DNA of 64,000 bases, taken from Panicum virgatum (taxonomy: Eukaryota; Streptophyta; Magnoliopsida; Poales; Poaceae). This document shows, one piece after another, positions 1 to 10,342 of this stretch. Numbering within the stretch: position 1 is the first letter of the stretch; every line of letters starts with the position of its first letter. Under the pieces are notes generated by a model. The model saw nothing but the letters and a program-made list of their open reading frames with translations, did no database searches and was not told the origin of the DNA. The stretch spans positions 57,752,951-57,816,950 of the forward strand of contig NC_053138.1 in assembly GCF_016808335.1 (NCBI RefSeq). Direction: 5' to 3'. Both the position numbers and the translations under genes were made by a program.

Positions 1-238
1 CTTCGCGGATCAATCAGGGGTCTAGTAGACTCTACAGACTGCAGCAGTAGGCACGACACGAGCTGGCTAGAGATGCCGGCAGAGCTCGTCGATCTTCACG
101 TCAAGACAGAGTGCCCGGCGGAGGTCATGCATGGTGCCTATATCAGGATATATACAGGTTAGTGAATTTTCTTTTAAATTTTCTACCATGCATGGTAATA
201 TAATTATGTTAATCTCTATAAGACGAAAGCTGACCCTG

Positions 239-2493
239 GATTCGGACGGAGAATCGGGCCACGTCGCCCGTTAACCTGTTACCCGTCGGATCAGCCTAAC
301 TCGCGACGCAGACCGTCCGATACGGGTATGTGCGGGGCTCCTGCCCGTTAAGCCACATACCTGCGGCGCTCGCGAATCCTCGAGAACCCGCTCGTTCCCT
401 GCGCTGCCGCCGGCCGCCCATTCGTCCTTGCGTCGCCTGCCTACAGCACCACCCGCCGTCCGCTTGTTGCACTGCCCACTGACCTCGTCCGCCGGCGCCG
501 ACTCCCTTCCCCCTTTGCCACGACCGCCGCATCGTCCCCCACCTGGCGTGGCTTCCAATTCGGCGGGTGTGCCGCCGGGATACCGCGGCCAGCCACCTGC
601 CTGCTCCCTCTCTTCTCCCCTCCCCCTCCTCTCCCTTGCCATCCCCCTCTACTTCAACGTGGGTAGCGCTTGAGCCATGTCCAATACAACAATCCATGTG
701 TTGGAGCTGCCAGTCTCATGAACGGCATCCCCCGACCCCTATGCTGCTCCCCCTCCCCGGAGTGCAGAGAGAGAGATCACTTCGGAGAGCAGCTTCCACG
801 GCTGTAGGTCAATGCAATGCCGGCGCAAGCAGCAGCTCCATCTATGACCTCCAGCGGCTGTGCCATACCTCCAAGGCTGCAATGCCCTTCGCCAGCGACA
901 AGCGTGGCCTCCACTGCCTCCAAGGTGTTCGATAAAATATCCAGCTCCTAACACAGGAAGCTGCAGAGTCCTTTACAGCTTTACTCCTATTTTATGTTAC
1001 CAACATTAAGGCTCGGGTTAGTTTACTGGACTGAAAGCTTACCAACTCTATGTCATGATATTTTACGCACAATTTATCATAGCACCTGTTGGTCACAAGC
1101 TTGGGGGCTTAGACTAACACTCTAACCTGATGATCACAAACTTGGATGGGCTCACAAATTTTGTATTGTCATCTTATCACTCAGCTATTCTGGTAAAAGA
1201 TGTTGTTGCCTTGCAGCATATAGGGATCCTGTTAATCATGTGAAATGGTATGTCTGTACTTTGTGAGCATTACCTGTTGTTGTCTTTATGATCTGAGTAA
1301 AATATTATATACCCAATTATGCAGGAAACTAGACTTGGCAAAGAGCATAACAGTCTCATACAAAATTACCGTGCATAATTTTTCCAAGATACCATGCATT
1401 GTTATTTACTTTGTGACCTAAGAATTTAAGAGACATGCATAGTAGATTAATAAACACTTTTCAGAACTAAAAGCAATCATAATGCCAGCCATATGCTTCT
1501 AAAGATCGCAAAGATCTTTTTTTTCCTTCATCTATTCAAGAGGGTGCTGTTTGTGCGCCTTTCGAGCGCATGTAAAAACTCTATCCTTCTTATTAGTTAA
1601 TCTTAGAATCATTCCGGATTTCTTTTTTAAAAAAATTGTAGACTAAAGCTTTTCTTTAAAGATAAATGACCGTGAAGCTGTTATTATCACAAAATAAATT
1701 TTCCTTTCTGCACAACATGCTCTAAACTAGAGATCTCTGATGATACCTGGGAAAGTTTTATATTGCAAACTTAGTCGGTGATACAGTTAGTTCTCATTCT
1801 CCAATTTTGAGTAATCACAAGCATTGGTACAATAATATTGGGCATTATTTTTGCTACAAACTACTAATTCTGACCACAGTAGTGAGTAGTCTGCTAAAAA
1901 TTCCAGAAGTCTTTCTGAAAAAAGTGAAGAGTAAGTTTCAAGATTCAGAAATGTCAGCTGCTGGGCTGCAGTATGTACCCCACAGATCAGTTCCTAAATA
2001 CCATTTTCAGTTTTGAGGTGAGAGCATCATCATCCAAGGTGTGTGGATAGTATTCACTCCTATTGATACTATATTTATTATATAGCAACAGCTATTATCA
2101 TCAATACCTTTTGTCCTTCTCCGGTGCAGGTTCTTCCTTCGATGATGGGTTTTCTCACATAAAAGGATGCAGCTTTGTGATGCTATCTATCTTTGGTTTC
2201 AGAGGGTAGATTTATCGGAAAAAGGTATTGTACATGGATTACTTAGTTTTGCTATGATGTTGTTGTGGCAATTTACATAAATTGCTAGTAGCACACACTG
2301 ATAACTCATTGAATTTCTCCTCAGTTCAACTATTGTCTTCTAATAATACCATAATGCAAAACAAAGTTTATTAGGTAACCTCGATTAGAGATTAGTGATT
2401 GCAAATTTGCAACAACCGTTGACTGGACAAGTAATCCATTTGGATGATTGGGTCACAAGGTACTTACCAAGGCTTACCAACGCTGTGGTGGGT
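239..2493. other. Helitron A interior, left part: no gene recognised
   Basis: About 270-950 is GC-rich and resembles a captured 5' leader or promoter-proximal exon. It has overlapping short ORFs on both strands, none with a recognisable domain. From about 950 to 2480 the sequence is AT-rich, intron-like and without a convincing ORF. Capture of host gene pieces is common for Helitrons, but the source gene cannot be named from this sequence. Confidence 0.35.
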
Positions 2494-2511
2494 AGACGAA
2501 AGCTGACCCTG
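2494..2511 (+). repeat. Second copy of an 18-bp Helitron A 5'-end sequence
   Basis: AGACGAAAGCTGACCCTG occurs at 221-238, just inside the left end of Helitron A, and again here. Both copies are followed within about 50 bp by a CCACGTC-containing stretch. This could mark an older 5' end, a nested relative that lost its first bases, or a duplicated leader. Confidence 0.6.
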
Positions 2512-3460
2512 CGATCAGGCCAAAATGAGCGCACATTGAGCCACGTCTAGCGCCATCTTCTCGGCCGTTCGATCGCGAGATGGACGGTGTAGATCCTCCA
2601 TGACCCAGCCATTTTGCAAAAAGGACCTCAAGGTTTGATGAAATCAACCCGCGGTCCGGGTCCTACCCTCCCTTATCCTCTTTGGTGGCGGGCACATCCG
2701 ACTGCGCGGCCGCAGCGGCGGGCGGCACTGCAGAGTGCTGCCGTGCGGTGGGGTGGCCGGGCGCGGCGTCGAGGCCGCTCTCCCTCCCTCCCTTCCTCTA
2801 CAAGAGGAGGCCAGGCACGGCGGCGGCCAAGCGCGGCCAGCACGGCTCCGCGAGGGCCGCGGATGCCTGGCGCGGCGGCGGGCCGCACCCTCCCTCCCTC
2901 CCCCTACAAGCAGGACCGGGCACGGCGGCGACCAAGCATGGCCGGCACGGCTCCGTGAGGTCCGCGGCTGGGTAGGGCCGCCGGCGGGGCGTGGCCACGA
3001 CCACGACGGCCAGCGGTGGCAAGCGCAGATCCCGCCCCGCGGCGTCGCCTGTGCTTCTCCCACTTCAGCGCTCTGCCCAGCGTAACGGCTCTAGCAGCAG
3101 CGCCACTGCTCGCAATTGCTTTGGCTCAGGCAGTCACGGTGGGAGTGTGGGGCTAGGGAACCACGCCGTGGATTCACCTGCCATGGCGGAGCGGCTCTGG
3201 ATATATGGAGAAGAAAACGGCCATCGCCAGCTCTCTGCTCTGCGGCTGTGCTTAGCTGTGCAGTGGGGGTGTGACGAGGAGCAACTTGCTCCGAGCAAGA
3301 CAACCGGCACAGTGTGCCACTCCACGGCCTTCACCACGCTCCCCGCGCCTGCCCTGGAGCGCTCGCTTCCCTTTGCCTCGCCGCCGGACCACCCGTGGAC
3401 GGTGAGCATCAGCTTGCCGTGTCTCCGTAACTGATTCCTATCAAATATCAATATGTCTTT
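2512..3460. other. GC-rich cargo of Helitron A
   Basis: This block is strongly GC-rich, with degenerate internal repeats around 2760-2960 (CCCTCCCTCC and GGCACGGCGGCG-like units). Overlapping ORFs of 70-147 codons occur in five frames, which is expected from base composition alone. The sequence just before it (AAAAAGGACCTCAAGG, then a GAAATCAACCCGC motif) resembles stretches in the LTR near 18350 and in Helitron B near 57740. That suggests a recurrent leader-like sequence. No protein family is recognised. Confidence 0.35.
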
Positions 3461-3535
3461 TTGTATCCACAATTAGCACTCCGTGTAAGATCTTCTATAT
3501 GGGTTCAGTCCGTCTTCCCTTTTTCATAACTATTA

Positions 3536-3673
3536 CCAATTTCAAAACATAGGTTGTTTTGGTTTTTTAATTCATAGTGTTTGCTATATATTTAGATATA
3601 ATATATATAGGTACATAGCAAAATATATGAATCTAGAAAAGTCAAAGCAACCTACATTTTGGAACGGAAGGAG
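3536..3673. mobile_element. Stowaway-like MITE with a decayed left end
   Basis: The right end reads CATTTTGGAACGGAAGGAG before TA. Its complement matches the left part (CAAAACATAGGTTGTTTTGG), so the two ends form an inverted repeat. The left CTCCCTCCGTT start has decayed. TA flanks both sides. The size (138 bp) and the TA target fit Stowaway/Mariner MITEs. It lies inside Helitron A. Confidence 0.55.
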
Positions 3674-4109
3674 TATAATTTGATAATAAGATAGAAAAGA
3701 ACATCAATGACGCATAACACTCAATATTTGAAAATTGTACTATATACAAACACTCAATAGCTATCTCATGTTATTTTGAGCTTGCAACGGGAAAAAGCAA
3801 TAGTATGAGATGAGATTCCGAAAGTAATTAAGGTATTATTTTCCCTCATATTTTTTATCTAGATTGTTTGCAGGGAGCTCGACGTATACTAGTACAAAAG
3901 TTCGCTTAGAACTATGGTATATGCAGTGGCAAATAAAATGCATATATTTTCTCGAGGATAAAATCATCAAACATATTTATACTTATGCTCTTGCCAGAAA
4001 TCTGCTTTGGTTTCCTTGTCTTCATTCGTTGATTTATATAATGGTTTGTTCATCAAATTCTAAAGCTCGCTCCTCCCATCCAAGAATTACCAGTGGCTAG
4101 CACAAACAT

Positions 4110-4140
4110 GGCGCGGCAACGCCGCGCCCCTGGTTTCTAG
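4110..4140 (+). repeat. Helitron A 3' hairpin and CTAG end
   Basis: An 8-bp perfect stem with loop AAC is followed by CCTGGTTTCTAG. The complement of 55356-55385 is nearly the same, with a stem differing by one G-T pair and the same TGGTTTCTAG tail, so Helitrons A and B share a 3' terminal family. Confidence 0.75.
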
Positions 4141-4439
4141 TGGTTAACTAGCCTTAACCCATCGTTGCTCCTTTTCGATTGTTAGGAAGGGTTTCGGGTA
4201 AGAGTAGCCAGGGGCTGGTTTTTAAACCTCATAAGTTCTCTAGTGCGTGTCATATGATATATACAGTTCCAAGACTTGCGACCTACTATATCAATCCGTG
4301 CGTGGCCGTCTTTATCGAAAGAACAGTAGCTGCACAAAATTGAATGTTGGGTGACAAGGTTTATCGCACTGGCCATTAATTAGGCGACGCTTATCGACCT
4401 AAGTGTATTGCAAGAGAATAAAAAATTAGGTAAACAGTT

Positions 4440-4830
4440 ACTATTAAAAAATAATTTTTAGAGATGGTCAAAACACCGTTTATAGGGGCGGGTGCGGTAC
4501 TCATTCCTACTTTTCGCACAACTACAAATAGCTGTTTGCATGAGCGGATAACATATCTGCCCCCATACATCCATTTATAGGGGCGGGTCACACCGTCACC
4601 CACCCCTATAAAATTGATTTGTAGGGCAGGTCAAATCAGTTTTCAAAAAATAAAAAATAAAAAAATGGTGGCCATTTCTAGAGACGGCGGACTCTATCAC
4701 GTAAAAATGCAATTCCAGGGTGGGTTGGATGCTACAATAATCCCACTCCATTTGTATAAGAGGGCTACTTTTTGGACTGTCCCTAACAAAAAAAAAACAC
4801 AATGCTTGTACAAATTATTTTTGTAGTAGC
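4440..4830. mobile_element. CACTA-like transposon end fragment
   Basis: The stretch contains repeated TATAGGGGCGGGT motifs in both orientations and a TCTAGAGACGG motif. These are the sub-terminal repeats usual in grass CACTA elements. It ends in TTTTTGTAGTAG, close to the complement of a CACTA terminus. No transposase ORF and no partner end are visible, so only one end of a decayed element remains. The 300 bp before it (4141-4439) hold nothing I recognise. Confidence 0.45.
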
Positions 4831-5888
4831 GAGCGTGTGATTCTCTTTTTTCCTCCTTTGGTGTCCATATATGTCAGGGCTCGTGAGATGACCATGCACG
4901 GACCACCCTACCGCGGCACCTCCCTCCCTAAACAGAATTCCCTTTTCTTCTCTAAGGACTATAGATGATTGGTATATATAGCTCGTTTTGTTCCATAGTA
5001 GCTTGGCCTCATTTCCACGGGGGTCGGGACATGTGGCCATGTGGGGGTTCCTACTCGATTTGTCTGCCAGCAGGAAATTTAAACTCATGAAAAGTAGATT
5101 GAAATCCATCTGTTTCTGATAAAAGTTCAGGATATATATAGGACAACTACTGTGGTGCCCTCTTCTATCATCTGGCATGTATATATATAGAACAAGGACG
5201 GGAGGACAGACCGATTGTAAGCGCAACCAAAGTAGGGCTACTGCCTAGTAGGATGAGAGTGGATGAATGAAGCTCAACGGGAATTACAAGCTAAAACTGA
5301 TCGAGAGCGGCCGGCAGTCACATAAAACATCGATCGATTGGTAATAAAAGTGGATGAATGATGAGAAAAATCACAACAATCTGGTGTTAGACAATTTGAC
5401 GTTGTGATGACCATTACTTGACAGTGAAAACCTAGACTTCACACGAATAGTTGATGACCTATCCAGGGCATATTTTGGACTTTCATGCGAGGTTTCTTTG
5501 GTGTGATCTCGCAATCACAGCAATCATTTTTTTTAAAAAAAAAATCAGAACACAAACATGTAAATAAAGTCTCTGATATTTTACGTGGCCTTAGCAGCCG
5601 CCTCTCGTCGTTAGCACTATCTAGATCGCCAGCTAAAGCCTAAAAGATTGCACTTGCATCCGAAAGCTACAGGCCAAAGGTAGGTTGGGCAGTGGCCACG
5701 GACAAGAACGGATGCCGTCAGTCTGGAAGCCTTTTTACTAGTTTTTAACCTGGAAAAAAGTGCACAATCCTCTCGACCCTACCTTGTCGTTTGCAAAACA
5801 TATATGCTTCCGGGCCGCGAAATCGACACGCCAATAATCGCTTGGCACGGTGAATCGAAGGAAACATATGCTGGATTCTTCTTGAATA
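4831..5888. other. Intergenic, nothing recognised
   Basis: A mixed-composition stretch with a minus-strand ORF of 147 codons (5226-4783) that matches no family I know and overlaps the CACTA-like end. No RNA gene, LTR or paired terminal repeat was seen. Confidence 0.4.
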
Positions 5889-6121
5889 CTCCATTCGTTC
5901 TAAATTATAATTTGTTTAATTTTTAATTTTAAATTAGATCACTCGTTTTATCCCAAAAAATTATACAAATATAATCAATTTTCAGTCATTCTTTAAGAAT
6001 TTTTATTAACAATGCAAGTCATAACAAAACAAGTGATATTTTGCATAAATTTTTGAATAAAACAAATGGTTAAACTTGATATTATAAAAGTCAAACGAAT
6101 TCTAATTTGGAACCGAGGAAG
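5889..6121. mobile_element. Stowaway-like MITE
   Basis: The ends are CTCCATTCGTTCTAAATT on the left and, complemented, CTTCCTCGGTTCCAAATT on the right. TA lies on both sides (5887-5888, 6122-6123). The length (233 bp), AT-rich interior and CTCCxTCGTTC-type ends fit Stowaway/Mariner MITEs. There is no coding capacity. Confidence 0.75.
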
Positions 6122-6134
6122 TATATTACAGTAT

Positions 6135-6490
6135 GGTCGTGTTTAGATAGAACGTAAAAATTTTTTTGCGACGGAATCTTGCTAATTTGAAGTACTAAAT
6201 GAAGTCTATTTACAAAATTTTTTACACAGATGTGTTGTAAATCGCGAGATGAATCTAATGATGCTAATTAATCCATGATTAATTTATAATTAGCGGATGG
6301 TTACTGTAGCATCACTGATGCTAATCATGGATTAAGTAGGCTCATTAGATTCGTCTCGCAATTTACAGCCCATCCATGCAAAAAGTTTTGTAAATAGACT
6401 TCATTTAGTACTCCATGCATGTGTCAAAACATTTGATGTGATGTTTTTTTTGCGTTTACGGGGTTTACGGGTAAAAATCTAAACAGGGGC
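6135..6490. mobile_element. MITE with GGYCSTGTTTAGAT ends and TAT target
   Basis: The left end GGTCGTGTTTAGAT and the complemented right end GCCCCTGTTTAGAT are inverted repeats, flanked by TAT on both sides (6132-6134, 6491-6493). The centre is nearly palindromic: a GAGATGAATCTAATGATGCTA-type stretch is mirrored by TCATTAGATTCGTCTCGC. Relatives lie at 33117 and 57323. The ends resemble PIF/Harbinger (Tourist) MITEs. Confidence 0.75.
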
Positions 6491-6915
6491 TATGTATGAA
6501 TGCATCTTTGTTCTCGATATTAATTAATAATAAAGCTGTTGTTCAATAGAATGTTTGGATCGAGGTTGAATTTCTTGCGAAAAAAGGAAGCTGGATGGAG
6601 TTGAATACTAAAAGGCCCCGGATGAGTGGATGACTGACCGAGGGTCCCACATGTTAGATACTATATATTGAAGCAGAACATGGCTCAGAACAAGTATTAT
6701 GGTAGACTATAAGCATGTTGAATAATAATGTGGAGGAGAGAGAAGAGAAAAGATAGAGAAAGTGAGCTGTAAGCTTACAGTCAGCTTTGACACAAGAATC
6801 AATAAATTTTGTGAGATAGACAAGTAGGCCATGTATTAATAGTGGAGAGCTAAACCATTATACAAATAGGCTGAGAGATGAACTAAAAAAAATCTTGCAA
6901 CCAGTAATAGACTAA
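6491..6915. other. Intergenic, nothing recognised
   Basis: AT-rich spacer between two DNA transposons. No ORF, RNA gene or terminal repeat was seen. Confidence 0.4.
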
Positions 6916-7776
6916 GGTCCTGTTTGGGGGAGCTTCTAGCAGATTTTGCTTCTCCAGAAAGCTCCAAAAGCTACAAGCTCCCCCAAACGGGGTCGCTTCT
7001 TCCAGCGGTGAAAAGCTTGGGAAGCTCGTGTTTGCACTGAAAAGCGAAAAGCACCTCTCGCGCTGCTTCCCGAGCTTTTCCCCTCCCCTCCTCTTCCAGC
7101 TCGCCCGCTCCTCTGCCCGTCCCCATCGTCCAATCCCCTCGCCTTGGCCCCCGTCCCCGCTGCCCAATCCCCTCGGCGCCCGTCCCCGCCGCTCCTCTGC
7201 CCATCCCCGTCGCGCCGCCCGTCCCCGCCGCTCCTCGGCCCGTCCCCGCGGCCCAATCCCCTCGGTGCCGCCAGTCCCCGCCGCTCCTCCGCGGCGCGCG
7301 GCCCCCGCCGTCCAATCCCCCCTCCCCCGCGCCGCCCGTCCCCACTGCTCATCCCCACCGCGCGGCTCTGCTCTTCCCTTCTGCGCCAGCTCCCCTCCGA
7401 CGCGGCTGCTCCTCCCCTACGGAGGCGGCATCCTCCTCCGCGCTGGATCTTGGGGCGGGCGGCGATGGATCTGGGGGCGACCTCGACAGAGGGGGAGAGG
7501 AGGCCACTGGCGGCTAATTTCTCCGGCCGCACGGGTCGCCGGTGGCGGGCGGCCAGCCGGGAGAGTGAGGGAAGGATGGTGCGGAGCATAGCTGCCGGTG
7601 GGGTGGGGCAGAGGGGAGGCCGGTGGCGGCGAGTAGATGAGCGGGCGGTGGAGAAGCTGATGGCCAAGAAGCTCCGCCAAATAGACCTACCAAGCTTCTC
7701 TGAAAAATAGCTTTTTGGACTAGCCGGTGGAGCTTTTCCAAAAAAGAGCTTTTGCACCGCTACCCCAAACAGAGCC
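6916..7776. mobile_element. Non-autonomous PIF/Harbinger-like element with GC-rich cargo
   Basis: The ends are GGTCCTGTTTGGGGGAGC and, complemented, GGCTCTGTTTGGGGTAGC, with TAA on both sides (6913-6915, 7777-7779). The sub-terminal parts (AGCTTCT, CAAAAGCT, AGCTTTTCC) are also mirrored. The middle is very GC-rich and carries long overlapping ORFs in all frames, none with a known domain. It looks like a Tourist-type element that picked up, or expanded, GC-rich DNA. Confidence 0.7.
7100..7360 (+). repeat. Degenerate GC-rich minisatellite inside the 6916-7776 element
   Basis: Units resembling CCCGTCCCCGCCGCTCCTC recur with small changes through this stretch. The repeats explain the proline/arginine-rich ORFs seen here in every frame; these are not genes. 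Confidence 0.55.
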
Positions 7777-10342
7777 TAAATTATTAGTCTTGCTCTCGTG
7801 CCTGCACACTGCAAGCCTGCCAGTCTACATGCAGCGGATGGTGCATGGTCCAGCGTCGGACGATCCGGGCGTCCATCCACACGAACATGTGGATTATCCG
7901 GGCGGGATACGGAGCAGTGCTCGATCTGTGAGGAATCCTGTCCGGCCGATCTCTGAGGCCAATGAGGCCAAGTAGGCCATGGGGACGCTGATGCTGAGAG
8001 AGGCGGCGGGTCAGCTTGTGCTTGCCCGGATACGTGCACCCCAATGGTCGCACTGCACGGTCATCAATGCGAGGTCCACCCCATGCCATGCCGCTTACGA
8101 CGATGGCCATCCACTGCAGACCTTCGATTTTTTTTTTTGAGGAGGCACTGCAGACCTTCGATGGGCGCCTTCTCTTTAGACCGGCCTCAACTGCTTCATG
8201 TGCAGGGCCTCGGGACCATTAATTGTTGGGGCCTGGACTGGGCTGGGTTGGGCTTGGGCGCGATGCGTAGGCGACACGTTGTAGTCCATCGCCCACCGGC
8301 TAATCCTATACATTTTCCGAAAGACGGAAAAGCTATCAAACTTCCACTTTAAAATTCGTGCATAATATACATCCAACGGTGATAAACGAAGTCGGATCAG
8401 GAATCCGCAAAAAAAGACATACCTGCACGGCTCGGAGCTCTGCACGGCCCTACCAGACTTGCACCTGACTTGCATCGGGGTGCGTGTTACTTTGTTAACA
8501 GAATATTCAAACGACCATAACTTTCAAACCATATACCCAATTTAAATTCCGTTTGAACATAGACGTTGTTCATAATTAATATAATAAAATGAGATCCAAT
8601 TTGCATATATTATTTATATTTTAAAAAACTCAACAAATTAGGTGTACTATTTCAACATTTTAGTTATACCATTTCAACATTATTGCATAAATGTTGAAGT
8701 AGTTTATTTGAAATATTGAACTTAACTTATATGCAAATGTTGAATCTATTATTTCACATTGGATGCATGCTGCATGCACTATCTCTAGCAAAAATAACGA
8801 ACTAGTAATGCAGTGAAATCTCAAATGTGATTTGTCACGAAGTAACTAAAATTTCAGTGCAACAATGTAAAAGAAAAGTTCATAGTTCTGACCTAGTTAG
8901 CGGTGCTCACGTTGCTCCATTATTGTTGGGCTTTTATTATTCATTAGTGGGCTTTATAGATAAATCGCTTATTCATCTTCCAAAAGTTATATAGGAACTC
9001 CCTCGCCCACCTCTATCTCCTCTCGGCGATGGTTGCTTCGTGCTCTCACAGAGACGAACGTTTCTCCATGCTCGCCCCGCAACCTTCATCGTGTTCCTCA
9101 TTTATCGATCACCAAGTGGGACAAAATCGGGTACTAAAGTGGAGCGGCGCTGTCGCATCGCTAGCGAGGTGGGACTAAAGGGGCTGCATTCGGGCTTTTG
9201 GAGTTACATTACAAGAGGCCTTGTGCGGCGGGACAGCGAGGGAAGCGTGGCGGGACACGGCCGAAGCGGCAAGACGGTGGGATACCACCGGCCATGGGTG
9301 ATGGTGGAGGATCGTCGTCTGGCTAGCTATGAGGGTAGCGAGTATGTCATGATGATATCCCAATATCGCCACATAAATGTTATGGTTGGAGAGAGGTCGC
9401 GTGCGGCGTAGATGGCGGATATTGGGAAGTAACTCACGTGAAGGCCGTGAAAGAAGGCCCGAAAAGAAGGCCGTGAAAGGTAAAGGTATTGGAAAAGGAG
9501 CTTGGAGTGCGCGAGGTGATAAAAAAAGGGTAGAGAGCTGAATGATCATGGCCATGCATATGTGGAGATACAAGTACATAAAGAGCTGATTTTGAGTGGA
9601 GCCAATTGCCCAAAGAAACCAGAGGTTGCATCTCTACTAGGGATGCAAGTTATATTTATTTTGGATCATTGGATCGACCCACAACTTTGATAAAATCAAC
9701 TAGAATGACATTATACGTAATTAATTTAGGAGGAAAAATAAACTAGAATGACATGCCATCGTAATTATTTAGTTGACCCATAAAATACTATTGGGTACCC
9801 ACTTGCATCCCTCTCCACACCATGCGTGTAGAACAATCGAATGCTCATCGCGTATGTATACTGTGCTCGCTCTGTGCCCGGCGTTCAAATCTATTTACCC
9901 CCATCTTTAGCTATTGATCTACGGATACACATTATTGTCCTGCCATTTTTACCCATTTGCAAAAGGAAAAAAAGAATTAAACCCTTGTGTACACGACTAG
10001 TCCCGACCGCCGGGGTGCTCCCATCACTTTGCCGTCGCGGGCAGCCAAGGCACGGTGGAAACCGTCAAACCGATGAGTCGGGACTCGGGAGCCAGGGGGA
10101 AAGTCGCCGCCGGGCCCGGTCCAGCCCATCCGATCCGGGCCCACCACTCAGGGGCCACGCGGCTCCCGATCCCCTCTTCCCCTTCCACCCCTCCCGGCTC
10201 CCGCAATCCATTTCCGCCGCCGCCTTCCCGGAACCTTCCTCGCTCGCTCGCTTCGCTCCCCGCCTCCCGCCGCTCCCCTACAAAGCCAGCAGCTAAACCC
10301 CCCGCCTCCTCATCCACTCCCCAACCCACCCACTCCGACGCC
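7777..10342. other. Upstream intergenic region of the GRAS gene
   Basis: 7780-8480 is mixed-composition DNA with a short insertion scar at 8112-8162. 8490-8900 is AT-rich. 8920-9650 contains a 123-codon plus-strand ORF (9040-9411) without recognisable features. 9650-9800 has a small imperfect repeat (AAACTAGAATGACAT-type). From about 10000 to 10342 the sequence turns GC-rich and pyrimidine-rich, as expected of the GRAS gene's core promoter and leader. No clear TATA box was found there. Confidence 0.4.
8112..8162. repeat. T-rich micro-insertion with 17-bp direct repeats
   Basis: CACTGCAGACCTTCGAT at 8112-8128 is repeated exactly at 8146-8162. Between them lie ten Ts followed by GAGGAGG. The arrangement is that of a retroposed poly(A) tail (complement strand) flanked by a target-site duplication, with essentially no body. 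Confidence 0.6.

Larger units (their letters stand above)
213..4140 (+). mobile_element. Candidate non-autonomous Helitron A
   Basis: The left end begins TCTCTATAAG directly after a host A (212). The right end is a perfect 8-bp stem hairpin (GGCGCGGC/GCCGCGCC, 4110-4128) followed 12 nt later by CTAG and a host T (4141). A 5' TC, a 3' hairpin plus CTRR, and insertion between A and T without target duplication are the Helitron hallmarks. No Rep/helicase ORF is present, so it would need help in trans. The 3' end is strong because it nearly matches that of Helitron B at 55356. The 5' end is weaker: an 18-bp piece of it recurs at 2494, so a shorter or nested element is possible. Confidence 0.6.

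Noticed and set aside
7028..7757. ORFs of 124-273 codons in several frames
   Set aside because: They arise from GC-rich repeats inside a TAA-flanked DNA transposon. All frames are open and none resembles a protein family.
9040..9411. 123-codon plus-strand ORF
   Set aside because: No recognisable domain, no promoter or splice evidence and no paralogue in the window; unsupported as a gene.
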